Assembly: GCF_037152535.1 (NCBI RefSeq)
Contig: NZ_JBBCMA010000008.1
Location: 32,667-96,666, forward strand
Length of the DNA: 64,000 nucleotides
DNA from: Leclercia sp. AS011
GTDB lineage: Bacteria > Pseudomonadota > Gammaproteobacteria > Enterobacterales > Enterobacteriaceae
Reading direction: 5' to 3'
Under the pieces are notes generated by a model. The model made no database searches, had not been told where the DNA came from, and saw nothing but the letters and a program-made list of their open reading frames with translations. Positions 12,817 through 22,919 of this stretch are shown one piece after another; position 1 is the first letter of the stretch, and each line of letters opens with the position of its first letter. A program made the translations under genes and the position numbers.

Positions 12817-13827
12817 ATGAAACGTGAACTTGCTATCGAATTTTCCCGCGTGACCGAAGCCGCCGCTCTGGCGGGCTACAAGTGGCTTGGCCGCGGCGAC
12901 AAAAATATCGCTGACGGTGCAGCCGTCCATGCCATGCGCATTATGCTTAACCAGGTCAACATTGACGGCACCATAGTGATTGGCGAAGGCGAAATCGACG
13001 AAGCGCCGATGCTGTTTATCGGCGAAAAGGTCGGCACCGGCAACGGCGATGCGGTGGATATCGCCGTCGACCCGATTGAAGGCACCCGTATGACCGCCAT
13101 GGGTCAGGCTAACGCCCTGGCCGTCCTGGCCGTGGGCGACAAAGGCACCTTCCTCAACGCGCCTGATATGTATATGGAAAAGCTGATTGTCGGGCCCGGC
13201 GCTAAAGGGGTTATCGATCTCAATCTGCCGCTGGCGGAAAACCTGCGGAACATCGCCGCCGCCCTCAATAAACCGTTGAGCGAACTGACGGTCACTATCC
13301 TGGCAAAACCGCGTCACGATACGACGATTGCCCATATGCAGCAGCTGGGAGTGCGCGTGTTTGCCATCCCGGATGGCGACGTGGCGGCCTCTATCCTCAC
13401 CTGCATGCCGGACAGCGAAGTGGACGTGCTGTACGGTATCGGTGGCGCACCGGAAGGGGTGGTTTCTGCCGCGGTGATCCGCGCCCTAGACGGCGATATG
13501 CAGGGGCGTCTGCTGGCTCGCCATGAAGTGAAAGGCGACAGCGAAGAGAACCGCCGTATCGGTGAGCAGGAGCTGGCCCGCTGCGCCGCGATGGGCATTG
13601 CGGCCAATACCGTGCTGCGTCTGGATGATATGGCGCGCAACGACAACGTCATCTTCTCGGCTACCGGTATCACCAAGGGCGATCTGCTGGACGGTATCAC
13701 CCGCAAAGGCAATATGGCCACCACCGAAACGCTGCTGATCCGCGGTAAATCACGCACCATTCGACGCATCCAGTCGATTCACTATCTCGACCGCAAAGAT
13801 CCGGACGTGCAGACCCACATTCTGTAA
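12817..13827 (+). CDS. glpX: Class II fructose-1,6-bisphosphatase GlpX
   Basis: 336 residues, full length. Motifs GEGEIDEAPML and DIAVDPIEGTRMTAMGQ form the Li-sensitive, Mn-dependent phosphatase site, and GIGGAPEGVVSAA the substrate pocket. It dephosphorylates fructose-1,6-bisphosphate in gluconeogenesis, which fits growth on glycerol and its place behind glpFK. Ribosome site is weak. The gap to fpr (13828-13923) contains a GC-rich inverted repeat around 13850. Confidence 0.97.
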   Translation: MKRELAIEFSRVTEAAALAGYKWLGRGDKNIADGAAVHAMRIMLNQVNIDGTIVIGEGEIDEAPMLFIGEKVGTGNGDAVDIAVDPIEGTRMTAMGQANALAVLAVGDKGTFLNAPDMYMEKLIVGPGAKGVIDLNLPLAENLRNIAAALNKPLSELTVTILAKPRHDTTIAHMQQLGVRVFAIPDGDVAASILTCMPDSEVDVLYGIGGAPEGVVSAAVIRALDGDMQGRLLARHEVKGDSEENRRIGEQELARCAAMGIAANTVLRLDDMARNDNVIFSATGITKGDLLDGITRKGNMATTETLLIRGKSRTIRRIQSIHYLDRKDPDVQTHIL

Positions 13828-13923
13828 AACCGTTTGATCAATTGAGCTTTCCGGCCCGCCCGGGCTGGAAATCTCCCTCTCAGGTAAGGAAGATAGACCA
13901 CGAGATCAGTACAGGAGAACATC

Positions 13924-14670
13924 ATGGCAGACTGGGTAACAGGTAAAGTCAAAAAGGTAGAGTTCTGGACCGATGCGCTATTTAGTCTCACCGTCAATGC
14001 GCCCATCCATCCCTTCACCGCCGGGCAATTTGCCAAGCTGGGGCTGGAGATCGACGGTGAACGCGTGCAGCGCGCCTACTCCTATGTCAACGCGCCGGAT
14101 AACCCGGATCTCGAGTTCTACCTTGTCACCGTTCCCGATGGCAAACTCAGCCCGCGACTGGCGGCCCTCAAACCGGGCGATGAGATCCAGATCGTCAGCG
14201 AAGCCGCAGGCTTCTTCGTGCTTGAGGAAATCCCGGACTGCGACACCCTGTGGATGCTGGCGACCGGTACCGCCATCGGCCCGTATCTGTCGATCCTGGA
14301 GTACGGGAAAGACCTGGAGCGTTTCAAAAATATCGTGCTGGTACATGCCGCGCGCTATGCCGCTGACCTGAGCTACCTGCCGCAAATGTTAGAGCTGCAG
14401 AAACGCTATGAAGGGAAACTGAAAATTCAGACGGTGGTGAGTCGTGAAACGGTGGCCGGTTCACTGACCGGACGCGTACCGGCCCTGATTGAAAACGGTG
14501 AACTGGAAGCTGCCGTTGGCCTGCCGATGACCGCAGAGACCAGCCACGTGATGCTGTGCGGCAACCCACAGATGGTGCGCGACACCCAACAGCTGCTGAA
14601 AGAGACCCGGCAGATGACCAAGCATCTACGCCGCCGTCCGGGCCATATGACTGCAGAACACTACTGGTAA
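13924..14670 (+). CDS. fpr: Ferredoxin/flavodoxin-NADP+ reductase
   Basis: 248 residues. FAD-binding RAYSYVNAPDNP (RxYS motif near 51-54), NADP-binding ATGTAIGPYLSIL, and a C-terminal Tyr/Trp end (MTAEHYW) typical of subclass I bacterial FPR. It moves electrons from NADPH to flavodoxin and ferredoxin for methionine synthase, ribonucleotide reductase and biotin synthase. AGGAGA precedes the ATG. In E. coli SoxS induces it; a SoxS box was not confidently located here. Convergent with yiiR. Confidence 0.97.
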   Translation: MADWVTGKVKKVEFWTDALFSLTVNAPIHPFTAGQFAKLGLEIDGERVQRAYSYVNAPDNPDLEFYLVTVPDGKLSPRLAALKPGDEIQIVSEAAGFFVLEEIPDCDTLWMLATGTAIGPYLSILEYGKDLERFKNIVLVHAARYAADLSYLPQMLELQKRYEGKLKIQTVVSRETVAGSLTGRVPALIENGELEAAVGLPMTAETSHVMLCGNPQMVRDTQQLLKETRQMTKHLRRRPGHMTAEHYW

Positions 14671-15090
14671 TTAGCGGTACTTTACGTCGATTGTATCTTT
14701 GCCGTATTTATTCTCGCCCTGGGTGCCCACAAATGCGCCCAGGTCGACAATAATCATCACAAAAATAATGGTGGGGATCAGCCTGCCAACTACCCACGGC
14801 AGCATGGAAGGCAGCATCGACCAGTTACCTGCCAGCAGCATCCACGCCAGCACCACCAGCAGCGCCCACAGCCCCGAACGCCCCCGATCGTGCAGACGTT
14901 TCACTAATACCGCCGACGTCGGCCACAGCAGCGAAACCAGCGCGAAGGCCGCCGTCTGGGTGTTCAGCCACGCGTTATTGGCAAAAATAAACAGACCCAG
15001 CATGGCGACAATCCACACGCCAATCCAGATCCAGAAATCACGGCGTCCAATGCGCCCTTTGAATGAAAACAACCACTGCTGTATGGTCAT
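14671..15090 (-). CDS. yiiR: DUF805 membrane protein YiiR
   Basis: 139 residues. MTIQQWLFSFKGRIGRRDFWIW is the DUF805 signature (FxGRxxRxxFW), followed by four hydrophobic segments with KRLHDRGRSGLW between the second and third. Function unknown; an inner-membrane protein is predicted. The stop codon lies directly against the fpr stop, so the two genes converge without a gap. The product position next to fpr and yiiQ is the K-12 order. Confidence 0.9.
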   Translation of the reverse strand: MTIQQWLFSFKGRIGRRDFWIWIGVWIVAMLGLFIFANNAWLNTQTAAFALVSLLWPTSAVLVKRLHDRGRSGLWALLVVLAWMLLAGNWSMLPSMLPWVVGRLIPTIIFVMIIVDLGAFVGTQGENKYGKDTIDVKYR

Positions 15091-15202
15091 GTCAGGTTCC
15101 TTAAAATCATTGCGGAGCGTAGTTTACCCTGGAGTCGCATCCTTTTGACAAGCCAGCCAGATATCGTTTTAATCGTGACAGTAACATTCAGAGACTTTAC
15201 TG

Positions 15203-15799
15203 ATGAAGATGTGGTTTCACCTTATTTGGCTGGGTTTAACACTGTCGTGCGCGAGCGTTTCTCTGCGCGCTGCCGAGACCTCCGCACCCGCGACTGCGCC
15301 CTACGTGATGCCGGGCGCGCCGACGTTTGATCAATCCATCAGCCTGTTCCGCGAAGCCTTCAACAGCGATAACCCTGGCCTGTCGCTGAATGAGTTTCGC
15401 GCCATTGATGGTACCCGCGACACCCCCAACCTGACCCGTGCCGCCAGCAAGATTAATGAGAATCTGTACGCCTCAACGGCGCTGGAGCGCGGAACGCTCA
15501 AAATAAAGAGTATGCAGATCACCTGGCTGCCGATTCAGGGGCCGGAGCAAAAGGCCGCCAAAGCCAAAGCGCTGGAATATATGAGCGCGATTTTGCGGGC
15601 GTTCACCCCGGCGTTAACCAAATCCCAGAGCCAGCAAAAACTGCAAAAGCTGCTGGCTGCCGGTAAAAACAAACGTTACTACGCCGAAACGGAAGGTGCG
15701 GTTCGCTATGTGGTGGCAGATAACGGCGAAAAGGGGCTGACCTTCGCTGTTGAACCGATTAAGCTGGCGTTATCTGATACTCTCGGCGGGGCGAATTAA
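15203..15799 (+). CDS. yiiQ: DUF1454 envelope protein YiiQ
   Basis: 198 residues. A cleavable signal peptide is clear (MKMWFHLIWLGLTLSCASVSLRA, cut near residue 23). The mature part, starting with an Ala/Pro/Thr-rich segment, contains RAASKINENLYASTALERG and matches E. coli YiiQ. Function is unknown; a periplasmic location follows from the signal peptide. It has its own promoter region shared with divergent yiiR and lies 110 bp before tpiA. Confidence 0.92.
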   Translation: MKMWFHLIWLGLTLSCASVSLRAAETSAPATAPYVMPGAPTFDQSISLFREAFNSDNPGLSLNEFRAIDGTRDTPNLTRAASKINENLYASTALERGTLKIKSMQITWLPIQGPEQKAAKAKALEYMSAILRAFTPALTKSQSQQKLQKLLAAGKNKRYYAETEGAVRYVVADNGEKGLTFAVEPIKLALSDTLGGAN

Positions 15800-15909
15800 T
15801 GACAAAAAGCAAAGCCTTTCGAGGGAAAATCTCTATACTGTTTCACAGACCATGCTGCCCAGCCGGGTGGCCATATTCCTTAATTCGCTCTTGAGCGTGG
15901 AGAATTGAA

Positions 15910-16677
15910 ATGCGACATCCTTTAGTGATGGGTAACTGGAAACTGAACGGCAGCCGCCACATGGTAAACGAGCTGGTAGCTAACCTGCGTAAAGAGCTGG
16001 CTGGCGTGACTGGCTGTGCTGTTGCGATCGCTCCGCCGGACATGTACCTGGATATGGCTAAACACGCCGCTGACGGCAGCCACATCGTTCTGGGTGCACA
16101 GAACGTTGACGTTAACCTGTCTGGCGCGTTCACCGGTGAAACCTCCGCTGAAATGCTGAAAGATATCGGCGCGAAATACATCATCATAGGTCACTCTGAG
16201 CGTCGTACCTACCACAAAGAGTCCGACGAATTCATCGCGAAAAAATTCGCGGTGCTGAAAGAGCAGGGTCTGATCCCGGTTCTGTGCATCGGTGAAACCG
16301 AAGCCGAAAACGAAGCAGGCAAAACCGAAGAAGTGTGTGCACGTCAGATCGACGCAGTGCTGACCACTCAGGGCGCGAGCGCGTTCGAAGGCGCGGTTAT
16401 TGCTTACGAGCCAGTATGGGCGATCGGTACCGGCAAATCTGCCACCCCAGCTCAGGCTCAGGCGGTTCACAAATTCATCCGTGACCACATTGCTAAAGCC
16501 GACGCGAAAGTGGCTGAGCAAGTGATCATCCAGTACGGCGGTTCCGTAAACGCAGCGAACGCCGCTGAGCTGTTCACCCAGCCAGACATCGATGGCGCGC
16601 TGGTTGGCGGCGCATCCCTGAAAGCTGACGCTTTCGCGGTGATCGTTAAAGCAGCAGAAGCTGCAAAACAGGCGTAA
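15910..16677 (+). CDS. tpiA: Triose-phosphate isomerase
   Basis: 255 residues, TIM barrel. N-terminal [15 protein letters not shown] carries the Asn and Lys of the active site, [15 protein letters not shown] the electrophilic His, [12 protein letters not shown] the catalytic Glu with loop 6, and [10 protein letters not shown] the phosphate-binding GG. It interconverts DHAP and glyceraldehyde-3-phosphate. Codon use is strongly biased to major codons, as expected for a highly expressed gene. A perfect hairpin follows the stop. Confidence 0.99.
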   Translation: MRHPLVMGNWKLNGSRHMVNELVANLRKELAGVTGCAVAIAPPDMYLDMAKHAADGSHIVLGAQNVDVNLSGAFTGETSAEMLKDIGAKYIIIGHSERRTYHKESDEFIAKKFAVLKEQGLIPVLCIGETEAENEAGKTEEVCARQIDAVLTTQGASAFEGAVIAYEPVWAIGTGKSATPAQAQAVHKFIRDHIAKADAKVAEQVIIQYGGSVNAANAAELFTQPDIDGALVGGASLKADAFAVIVKAAEAAKQA

Positions 16678-16685
16678 AAACCACT

Positions 16686-16710
16686 TCCCTCTCCCCTCCG
16701 GGGAGAGGGA
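16686..16710. repeat. CCCTCTCCCC hairpin between convergent tpiA and the SLC13 gene
   Basis: TCCCTCTCCCC and GGGGAGAGGGA form a perfect 11-bp stem with a TCC loop, starting 9 bp after the tpiA stop. There is no T-run. It is the longest of three copies of this hairpin family in the window. Confidence 0.65.
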
Positions 16711-16712
16711 AC

Positions 16713-18017
16713 TTATACTTTCCCCAGAACACTAAACCACAGATAATCCAGCGGCAGCAGCACCAGATACGTTGCCACCGCCAGCGCCAGACAAAGCACC
16801 ATCCCCGCCTTTGCAGGCACCTTTCCTAACCCCATCGCCACGACAATCGGTGACGCCTGATACGGCAGCAGCGGCGTGGAATAGCCCAGCACCTGAATCA
16901 TGATCACCGACAGCAGCGGGAAGCCGGTCGCGTCCGAAAAACTCTGCGCCAGGGTGGTGTACAGCGCCGGAACGCCGTTGGCGGTCATAATGAAGTTGAG
17001 CGCCGTGGTGATCCCGGTCAGCGCCAGGAAACTGGTGAAAGGTCTGTCTGCATCCAGCGGCATAATGCGGAGCAATGCCTCGCCCACCGCCGCTCCGATA
17101 CCGGTCTGCGTCACGACAATCGCCAGCCCGAGAATACCTGCAACATAGATACAGGTGCGCATATTCACCCCCGCCGAAAACTCCTCGCCGGTGATAAAAC
17201 CGATCCGCGGCAGCATCACCACAATCGATGCCGCCAGCCCGGTCCACGCCGGGCCGATCCCGTGCCAGCTCTCCGTCACCCACATTCCCAGCACCACGGC
17301 CAGAAGCCAGGCAAGACGCTTTTCGTCCCGCCCCATGGGCTCAGAGGGTGCCATGTCCTTCACCGGTTTCGGGCTGCCGGGAAAAAGCCAGCAGATCAGG
17401 CCAATCAGAGTCAGGCCTTTAAGAATGCCCAGCACCGGCGTGTGCAGCAGCAGGTACGGAACATAGTTGAGATGAATACCGTACGACCCCTCCGCCGCCC
17501 CGCTCATCACCAGATTAGGCACGTTGGCCGGGAGGATGGTGGCCGACAGCTGAAAAGTACCAAACCCCACAGCCAGCGCCAGACCAAACCACGCCCGGGA
17601 GCCGTCGGCAATGCCCGCCCGCTTCGCCATCGCCGCCACAATCGGCATCAACAGCGCGATGCGCCCCATGTTGGAGGGCATCACAAACGCCAGCGCATAG
17701 GTGAGCAGCACCACGCTGGCCACCATCAGCGGCCAGGAGTCGGTCAGCCGGGACGACAGCGCCCGCGCTGCCCTGTCTGCCAGCCCGGTTTTGCGGATCG
17801 CCACCCCCAGCACAAATCCGCTGAACACCAGCCAGAACGCCGACGAAGCAAAGCCGCCGAAAATCACCTCCGGCGGCGCAATTCTGGCGATCATCGCTGC
17901 GGTAAAGAACAGCAGCGCGGTGAGGAACTCCGGTAACAGCGAGGTGGCCCACAGGATAATGGTAACGACGATAATCAGCGAGGGCAGAAACAGCGGGTGA
18001 GTGAACCAGAGCGACAT
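16713..18017 (-). CDS. SLC13/DASS-type anion permease
   Basis: 434 residues with about eleven hydrophobic helices. The pattern SLLPEFLTALLFFTAAMIARIAPPEVIFGGFASSAFWLVFSGFVLG, the SNMGRIALLMPI and TANGVPALYTT loops, and the closing QASPIVVAMGLGKV segment match the SLC13 (divalent anion:Na+ symporter) fold with its two re-entrant loops. Substrate cannot be told; dicarboxylate, sulfate or a related anion is possible. It stands alone between tpiA and cdh, is not part of the K-12 order, and has normal base composition. AGGAGA precedes the start. Confidence 0.8.
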   Translation of the reverse strand: MSLWFTHPLFLPSLIIVVTIILWATSLLPEFLTALLFFTAAMIARIAPPEVIFGGFASSAFWLVFSGFVLGVAIRKTGLADRAARALSSRLTDSWPLMVASVVLLTYALAFVMPSNMGRIALLMPIVAAMAKRAGIADGSRAWFGLALAVGFGTFQLSATILPANVPNLVMSGAAEGSYGIHLNYVPYLLLHTPVLGILKGLTLIGLICWLFPGSPKPVKDMAPSEPMGRDEKRLAWLLAVVLGMWVTESWHGIGPAWTGLAASIVVMLPRIGFITGEEFSAGVNMRTCIYVAGILGLAIVVTQTGIGAAVGEALLRIMPLDADRPFTSFLALTGITTALNFIMTANGVPALYTTLAQSFSDATGFPLLSVIMIQVLGYSTPLLPYQASPIVVAMGLGKVPAKAGMVLCLALAVATYLVLLPLDYLWFSVLGKV

Positions 18018-18090
18018 GCCTGTCTCCTGTAGAATTTTTCAGCAAGTCTACGGTGACAGGCAGCGGGAGTAAACGCTATTTATGGTGGGG

Positions 18091-18834
18091 TCACTGCAGG
18101 ATATCGCATTGATGATCCTGCAATTCCTCAGCGGAGGCGAGGTTAAACGCCAGCAGATTGCGCTCGGTCGCCAGCAGAACAAACGCGCCGTCCGCCTGCT
18201 GCGCCATCGCCAGTGCGAAGCGTCCCATATGGTCGCGGGCTTCCGGCAGCTCCTCTGCCAGCATCATAAACGGGCTGCGTTTCACCAGCTCCGCTTCCGT
18301 TACCCGACGCGCCAGATACTCGTGCCCTTCCAGCCCGCCGGGGAACGGTAGCCATTGGGTGCTGATTTGCCCCTGATGGGCATTGAGCTTCTCGCGCACG
18401 TCCGGACGCAGGCAGGAGATATGGATATGAAAATGATTTTGCGTCCGACCCGTTGGGGAGTTGATGGTCAGTGAAATTGCGCTGTCAGAGACGTTGCTTC
18501 CCCGTTTGATGCTCATAAAGTTGCGCGACTGCCACGCCAGCCAGAAGAAGTTCGGCGTATAGGCCTCAGTCAGAAGCGGGCTTTCGGTGCCGTTGATGCG
18601 GTACGTTGGCATCAGCAGATATTGCAGCGGCCCGTTGCGGTCTTTGAATACCACATAGCCCGCATCGGTCTTTACCTGTGCACAGGGAGCCGGGTTACGG
18701 TTTTGCAGCTGATTTGGTACGCACTGGTCGAGCACGATATGTCGCAATGCGTTTGGGTTACCCGATTTCATCCAGAACCAGCCACCTGCGGCGAGCGCGA
18801 TGACAACCAGTACCAGCACAATTATTTTTTTCAC
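18091..18834 (-). CDS. cdh: CDP-diacylglycerol pyrophosphatase Cdh
   Basis: 247 residues with a GTG start at 18834, selected because AGGGA lies 8 nt before it and the N-terminus then begins [21 protein letters not shown], a membrane anchor as in E. coli Cdh; the frame stays open to 18891. It hydrolyses CDP-diacylglycerol to phosphatidate and CMP at the inner membrane. The HIT-like motif HFHIHISC and RTQNH are the catalytic core, and [19 protein letters not shown] matches the family. It is convergent with nothing and lies downstream of sbp. Confidence 0.93.
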   Translation of the reverse strand: MKKIIVLVLVVIALAAGGWFWMKSGNPNALRHIVLDQCVPNQLQNRNPAPCAQVKTDAGYVVFKDRNGPLQYLLMPTYRINGTESPLLTEAYTPNFFWLAWQSRNFMSIKRGSNVSDSAISLTINSPTGRTQNHFHIHISCLRPDVREKLNAHQGQISTQWLPFPGGLEGHEYLARRVTEAELVKRSPFMMLAEELPEARDHMGRFALAMAQQADGAFVLLATERNLLAFNLASAEELQDHQCDILQ

Positions 18835-18890
18835 AACGCGTTCCCTGTATCCATTTGAACCAAAAGAGTAACGCACTTTGATGATAAACA

Positions 18891-18925
18891 AAAAAGCCCG
18901 GCAGTAGGATCCTGCCGGGCTTTTT
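18891..18925 (-). terminator. Terminator after sbp
   Basis: GCCCGGCAG and CTGCCGGGC form a GC-rich stem flanked by A-run and T-run on both sides, 15 bp past the sbp stop on the minus strand. Confidence 0.85.
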
Positions 18926-18940
18926 AAACACTATGGATGA

Positions 18941-19930
18941 TTAACGTTTGTTGATCTGATCGAAGGTACCGCCGTTCGAGAAGTGATCTTTCTGCGCTTT
19001 GGTCCAGCCGCCGAACTCTTCATCAATGGTGAACAGCTTCAGTTTCGGGAATTCGTTCTCATACTTCTTCGCCACCGCTTCATCACGTGGACGGTAGAAA
19101 TTCTTCGCGGCGATCTCCTGGCCTTCCGGCGTGTAAAGGTACTTCAGGTAGGCTTCTGCCACGGCCTGGGTGCCTTTCTTCTCCGCCACTTTGTCGACCA
19201 CAGAGACGGTCGGCTCAGCCAGAATCGACTCGCTTGGGGTCACGATTTCAAACTTGTCTTTACCCAGCTCGTTGGTCGCCAGCAGCGCTTCGTTTTCCCA
19301 CGCAATCAGCACATCGCCAATGCCGCGTTCAACGAAGGTGTTGGTCGCGCCGCGTGCGCCGGAATCCAGCACTTCAACGTTTTTAAACAGCGACTTCACG
19401 AACTCCTGGGCCTTGGCCTGATCGCCATTGTTGTGGTGCAGGGCGTAGCCCCAGGCTGCCAGATAGTTCCAGCGAGCGCCGCCAGAGCTTTTTGGGTTCG
19501 GGGTAATCACGGAAACGCCCGGCTTAATCAGGTCGTTCCAGTCATGGATCTGTTTCGGGTTGCCTTTACGCACCAGGAAAACGATGGTCGAGGTGTAAGG
19601 CGCAGAGTTGTCTGGCAGACGTTTGATCCAGTTTTTGTCGATACGACCGCGTTCGGCGATAGCGTCCACGTCGTAGGCCAGCGCCAGGGTCACCACATCG
19701 GCTTCGATACCGTTGATGACCGAAGTCGCCTGCTTACCGGAGCCGCCGTGCGACTGGCGGACCACCACGTTATCGCCAGTTTCCTGTTTCCAGTGTGCGG
19801 CGAACGCTTTGTTATACTGCTCGTACAACTCACGTGTCGGATCGTAAGACACGTTCAGTAACTGGATATCCTTTGCCAGAACGCTGGTCGATGCCAGCAA
19901 TAAAGTAAACCCCACGCCCCACTTGTTCAT
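18941..19930 (-). CDS. sbp: Periplasmic sulfate/thiosulfate-binding protein
   Basis: 329 residues. Signal peptide [19 protein letters not shown] (cut after 19), then [17 protein letters not shown]. Sulfate-binding segments include the SHGGSGKQA loop and [10 protein letters not shown]. It delivers sulfate to the CysTWA ABC importer and is normally under CysB control. Sequence is close to E. coli Sbp throughout, ending FDQINKR. It has no operon partner; pfkA lies upstream on the same strand beyond a BIME. Confidence 0.98.
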   Translation of the reverse strand: MNKWGVGFTLLLASTSVLAKDIQLLNVSYDPTRELYEQYNKAFAAHWKQETGDNVVVRQSHGGSGKQATSVINGIEADVVTLALAYDVDAIAERGRIDKNWIKRLPDNSAPYTSTIVFLVRKGNPKQIHDWNDLIKPGVSVITPNPKSSGGARWNYLAAWGYALHHNNGDQAKAQEFVKSLFKNVEVLDSGARGATNTFVERGIGDVLIAWENEALLATNELGKDKFEIVTPSESILAEPTVSVVDKVAEKKGTQAVAEAYLKYLYTPEGQEIAAKNFYRPRDEAVAKKYENEFPKLKLFTIDEEFGGWTKAQKDHFSNGGTFDQINKR

Positions 19931-20055
19931 CGTCCCACTCTCTTAATGTTGTGTTTGATGATTGCAGCGTGCCAGAAAGCAAACCAATGATTAAAGAATA
20001 AAAAAAGATTGGCTATAACTGCGTGGAATAAAAAGCGGTATTGCGCGCACAAAAA

Positions 20056-20129
20056 AGCCCGGCGGCGCTTCGCTTACCGGGCCTACGAACCCTGCTTTTG
20101 TAGGCCGGGTAAGCGCAGCGCCACCCGGC
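20056..20129. repeat. BIME: two inverted REP units between sbp and pfkA
   Basis: GCCCGGCGGCGCTTCGC with TTACCGGGCCTAC (20057-20085) faces the inverted copy GTAGGCCGGGTAAGCGC with AGCGCCACCCGGC (20100-20129). This is the head-to-head arrangement of a bacterial interspersed mosaic element. It immediately follows the pfkA stop (minus strand). Confidence 0.9.
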
Positions 20130-20142
20130 AACAACCAGCTGA

Positions 20143-21105
20143 TTAGTAAAGTTTTTTCGCGCAGTCCAGCCAGTCACCTTTGAACGGACGCTTCATGCTT
20201 TCGATAGCGTCGATGATGTCGTGGTGAACCAGTTTCTCGTTCTGAATACCGACGCAACGGCCGCCGAAGCCCTGCAGCAGCAGTTCAATAGAGTACGCGC
20301 CCATACGGGAGGCCAGGATACGGTCGTAAGGACCCGGGGAGCCGCCGCGCTGGATATGGCCGAGAACGGTGGCGCGGGTTTCGCGTTTGGTTTCGGTTTC
20401 GATGTAACGCGCCAGCTCTTCGATATCACAGATGTGCTCGGTGATAGCCACGATGGCGTGTTTTTTACCTTTGGCGATCCCGGCTTTGATCTCAGCGACC
20501 AGGTCTTCACGGCTGAATTCCACTTCCGGAACCACCACGAACTCACAGCCGCCGGCAATCGCCGCCGCCAGGGTCAGGTCGCCACAGTAGCGGCCCATCA
20601 CTTCAACGATGGAGATACGCTGGTGAGAAGAAGAGGTGTCGCGCAGACGGTCAATCGCTTCAACCACGGTGCCCAGGGCAGTGAAGAAACCGATGGTGTA
20701 GTCGGTACCTTTGATGTCGTTATCGATGGTGCCTGGCAGACCGATGCACGGGAAGCCCATTTCGGTCAGGCGTTTTGCACCCATATAGGAACCGTCACCA
20801 CCAATAACCACCAGCGCGTCGAGGCCGCGTTTCTTCATGTTCTCGATAGCCACTTCACGGATGCGCTCTTCGCGGAATTCCGGGAAACGTGCGGAACCCA
20901 GGAAGGTACCGCCGCGGTTAATCATGTCGGATACACTGTAGCGGTCGAGCTGCACCATGCGATCTTCGTACAGGCCCAGATAACCGTCATAGATACCAAA
21001 AACTTCCAGACCTTCCGTCAACGCAGCACGAACCACACCACGAATTGCCGCGTTCATGCCGGGCGCATCACCGCCGCTTGTCAACACACCGATTTTCTTA
21101 ATCAT
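20143..21105 (-). CDS. pfkA: ATP-dependent 6-phosphofructokinase I
   Basis: 320 residues from [23 protein letters not shown], the E. coli length; the open frame to 21192 has no ribosome site, whereas GAGG precedes the chosen ATG. The GGDAPGMN nucleotide loop, GGDGSYMGA, and PGTIDNDI with the catalytic Asp are present. The enzyme is a tetramer with ADP/GDP activation and PEP inhibition, committing fructose-6-phosphate to glycolysis. Major codon use is strong. Confidence 0.98.
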   Translation of the reverse strand: MIKKIGVLTSGGDAPGMNAAIRGVVRAALTEGLEVFGIYDGYLGLYEDRMVQLDRYSVSDMINRGGTFLGSARFPEFREERIREVAIENMKKRGLDALVVIGGDGSYMGAKRLTEMGFPCIGLPGTIDNDIKGTDYTIGFFTALGTVVEAIDRLRDTSSSHQRISIVEVMGRYCGDLTLAAAIAGGCEFVVVPEVEFSREDLVAEIKAGIAKGKKHAIVAITEHICDIEELARYIETETKRETRATVLGHIQRGGSPGPYDRILASRMGAYSIELLLQGFGGRCVGIQNEKLVHHDIIDAIESMKRPFKGDWLDCAKKLY

Positions 21106-21279
21106 GACTACCTCTGAACTTAGGAATGCAAAAATGAAAGCTGTTGCCGGAAGACTTCTGACGACCAACGAATACTGCAAATAGTATATCAATCACTTCC
21201 AGCTGAATTGATTCAGGTCAGGCCATATGGCGGTTATTTTTCCACAAAATGCTGGCCTGGTTCACTTTTTTACAACGAA

Positions 21280-22185
21280 TTACGAAAGCTCAAAATGTCC
21301 ATTGCCTGGCTTAGGTACGACTGAGCAGGGATCCTGGTGAATAATGACGTCTGACCCCGGGAAACGCTGCAAAATCGCCTGCTCCACCTGCTCAGCCACC
21401 AGATGTGCCTGAACCAGCGGCAGGTTATCTTCCATTTCTAAATGAATCTGAATAAAGCGGGTCGGCCCTGACTGCCGCGTGCGAAGATCGTGAGCACCGC
21501 TGACGCCTGGCCAGGAGGTCACAATTTCAAAGATTTCATGCCGTTCTGCGTCTGGCAAGGCGCGATCGAGAAGCGACTGCACCGCATCGTACCCCATGCG
21601 CAACGCACTGTATAAAATATAAAAGCCAATCCCTAACGCAAAGAGCGCATCGGCCCGGTGCCAGCCATACCAGGCCAGACCGAGCGCAATCAGGATCGCG
21701 CCGTTCATCATAACATCAGACTGATAATGAAGCATATCGGCCCGTACCGCCTGGCTTTGCGTTTTACGCACTACCCAGCGCTGGAACGTTACCAGAACCA
21801 GTGTGCTAATAAGTGCTATAACCGTGACGACGACGCCCACGCCGGGATCTTTCATCGGCGACGGGGTATAGAGATGCTGAATACCGGTTAAAAAGAGGAA
21901 CAGCGCCGAACCGGAAATAAACATGCTTTGCGCCAGCGCCGCCAGCGACTCCGCTTTGCCGTGACCAAAAGTATGCTCTTCATCCGCTGGCTGCAAGGAG
22001 TAGCGCACCACCCACAGGTTAGTCACCGAAGCGGCAATATCCACCAGCGAATCCACCAGCGCCGCCAGAATACTGACTGAACCGGTATACCACCACGCGA
22101 AAATTTTAATCACCAAAAGACACGACGCCATGATCGTCGCAGCGATTGCGGCCCGGCTGACCAGCCGTCCATAGGATTGATTCAT
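21280..22185 (-). CDS. fieF: Cation-efflux pump FieF (YiiP)
   Basis: 301 residues from [13 protein letters not shown] behind AGGAG; a GTG-like upstream start at 22200 is less likely. Six membrane helices with the zinc/iron site residues Asp45 and Asp49 (LVDSLVD) and the HYQSD motif in helix 5, then a cytoplasmic metallochaperone-like domain with [15 protein letters not shown] strand and HQDPCS. It exports Zn2+ and Fe2+ against protons. The C-terminus ([10 protein letters not shown]) differs from E. coli. Confidence 0.96.
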   Translation of the reverse strand: MNQSYGRLVSRAAIAATIMASCLLVIKIFAWWYTGSVSILAALVDSLVDIAASVTNLWVVRYSLQPADEEHTFGHGKAESLAALAQSMFISGSALFLFLTGIQHLYTPSPMKDPGVGVVVTVIALISTLVLVTFQRWVVRKTQSQAVRADMLHYQSDVMMNGAILIALGLAWYGWHRADALFALGIGFYILYSALRMGYDAVQSLLDRALPDAERHEIFEIVTSWPGVSGAHDLRTRQSGPTRFIQIHLEMEDNLPLVQAHLVAEQVEQAILQRFPGSDVIIHQDPCSVVPKPGNGHFELS

Positions 22186-22274
22186 AAACACTCCTGTCAT
22201 GCTATGCCGCTAGTATAACGGATGCAGCGGAGGCAATAAGATCAATAAACGATTACCAGGTTTGTATGACGGGC

Positions 22275-22301
22275 AAAAAAAACCCCCTCATCATGAGGGG
22301 G
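22275..22301 (-). terminator. Terminator of cpxP/CpxQ
   Basis: CCCCCTCA and TGAGGGGG stem with a short TCA loop, then eight U on the minus strand. It serves as the 3' end of CpxQ and gives Hfq its U-tail. Confidence 0.9.
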
Positions 22302-22332
22302 AAGACAGGGATGGTGTCTATGGCAAGGAAAA
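22275..22332 (-). ncRNA. cpxQ: CpxQ, sRNA released from the cpxP 3' UTR
   Basis: On the minus strand the 58 nt from TTTTCCTTGCCATAGACACC to the terminal U-run match remembered E. coli/Salmonella CpxQ almost perfectly: the conserved 5' seed and the middle CATCCCTGTCTTCC, then the terminator hairpin. The 5' end lies 7 nt beyond the cpxP stop. In those species RNase E cuts it from cpxP mRNA; with Hfq it represses inner-membrane and envelope targets such as cfa, nhaB and skp. The terminator loop sequence (TCATCATGA) differs. Confidence 0.9.
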
Positions 22333-22338
22333 CAGGGT

Positions 22339-22839
22339 CTACTGGTTACTACGGGTATTGCTACTAAAAAGCGTTGATTCAGCGTTCTTTTGCATCCGTG
22401 CAACCTCGCGCAACTGATCCATACGTTGCTGGTGTTTCTGGTTCAAAACCGCTTGCTGCTCAGGCGTTAGCAGGTGGAACATCTGGTTGCGGACCTTGGC
22501 CATTTCGACCTGTCGGGCAACCTGCTCCTGCGCCATTTTGTCTGCCTGAGCGCGTACAGCGTTTTCGTCAAAATTTTCTGCGGTGACAAGGCGGTGCATT
22601 GTCTCCATTTCGCTAACATTAACAGGGGGCTGGTCATGACGAGCCCGCTGCATCAGATCTCGCATCTGTTGACGCTGATGTTCGGTTAAACTTATGCCGT
22701 CGAACATATGGCCCTGGCCGCTGTGCTGCGCGATGCCCTCTACTGGAGAGCGGTTATCGCCGGTGATAGCTCCAGCAGCCTGGCTAAATGCACTAAACGC
22801 CAGCGTTGAGGCCATGACGGCAGCGGTAACTTTGCGCAT
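22339..22839 (-). CDS. cpxP: Periplasmic Cpx accessory and inhibitor protein CpxP
   Basis: 166 residues from [23 protein letters not shown]; the ATG at 22839 has GGAG 6 nt ahead, while the GTG one codon earlier sits too close to it. The signal peptide is cut near residue 22-24. Two LTxxQ motifs ([14 protein letters not shown] and [14 protein letters not shown]) mark the bowl-shaped dimer that damps CpxA and delivers misfolded pilins to DegP. Its 3' UTR carries CpxQ. It is divergent from cpxRA. Confidence 0.97.
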   Translation of the reverse strand: MRKVTAAVMASTLAFSAFSQAAGAITGDNRSPVEGIAQHSGQGHMFDGISLTEHQRQQMRDLMQRARHDQPPVNVSEMETMHRLVTAENFDENAVRAQADKMAQEQVARQVEMAKVRNQMFHLLTPEQQAVLNQKHQQRMDQLREVARMQKNAESTLFSSNTRSNQ

Positions 22840-22919
22840 CACTTACTCCCAAAATCTTTCGTGTCGCGATTCAACGAGAGACAGTCTACGATTCAGGCTG
22901 CAAACATGCGTCAGGGGGT

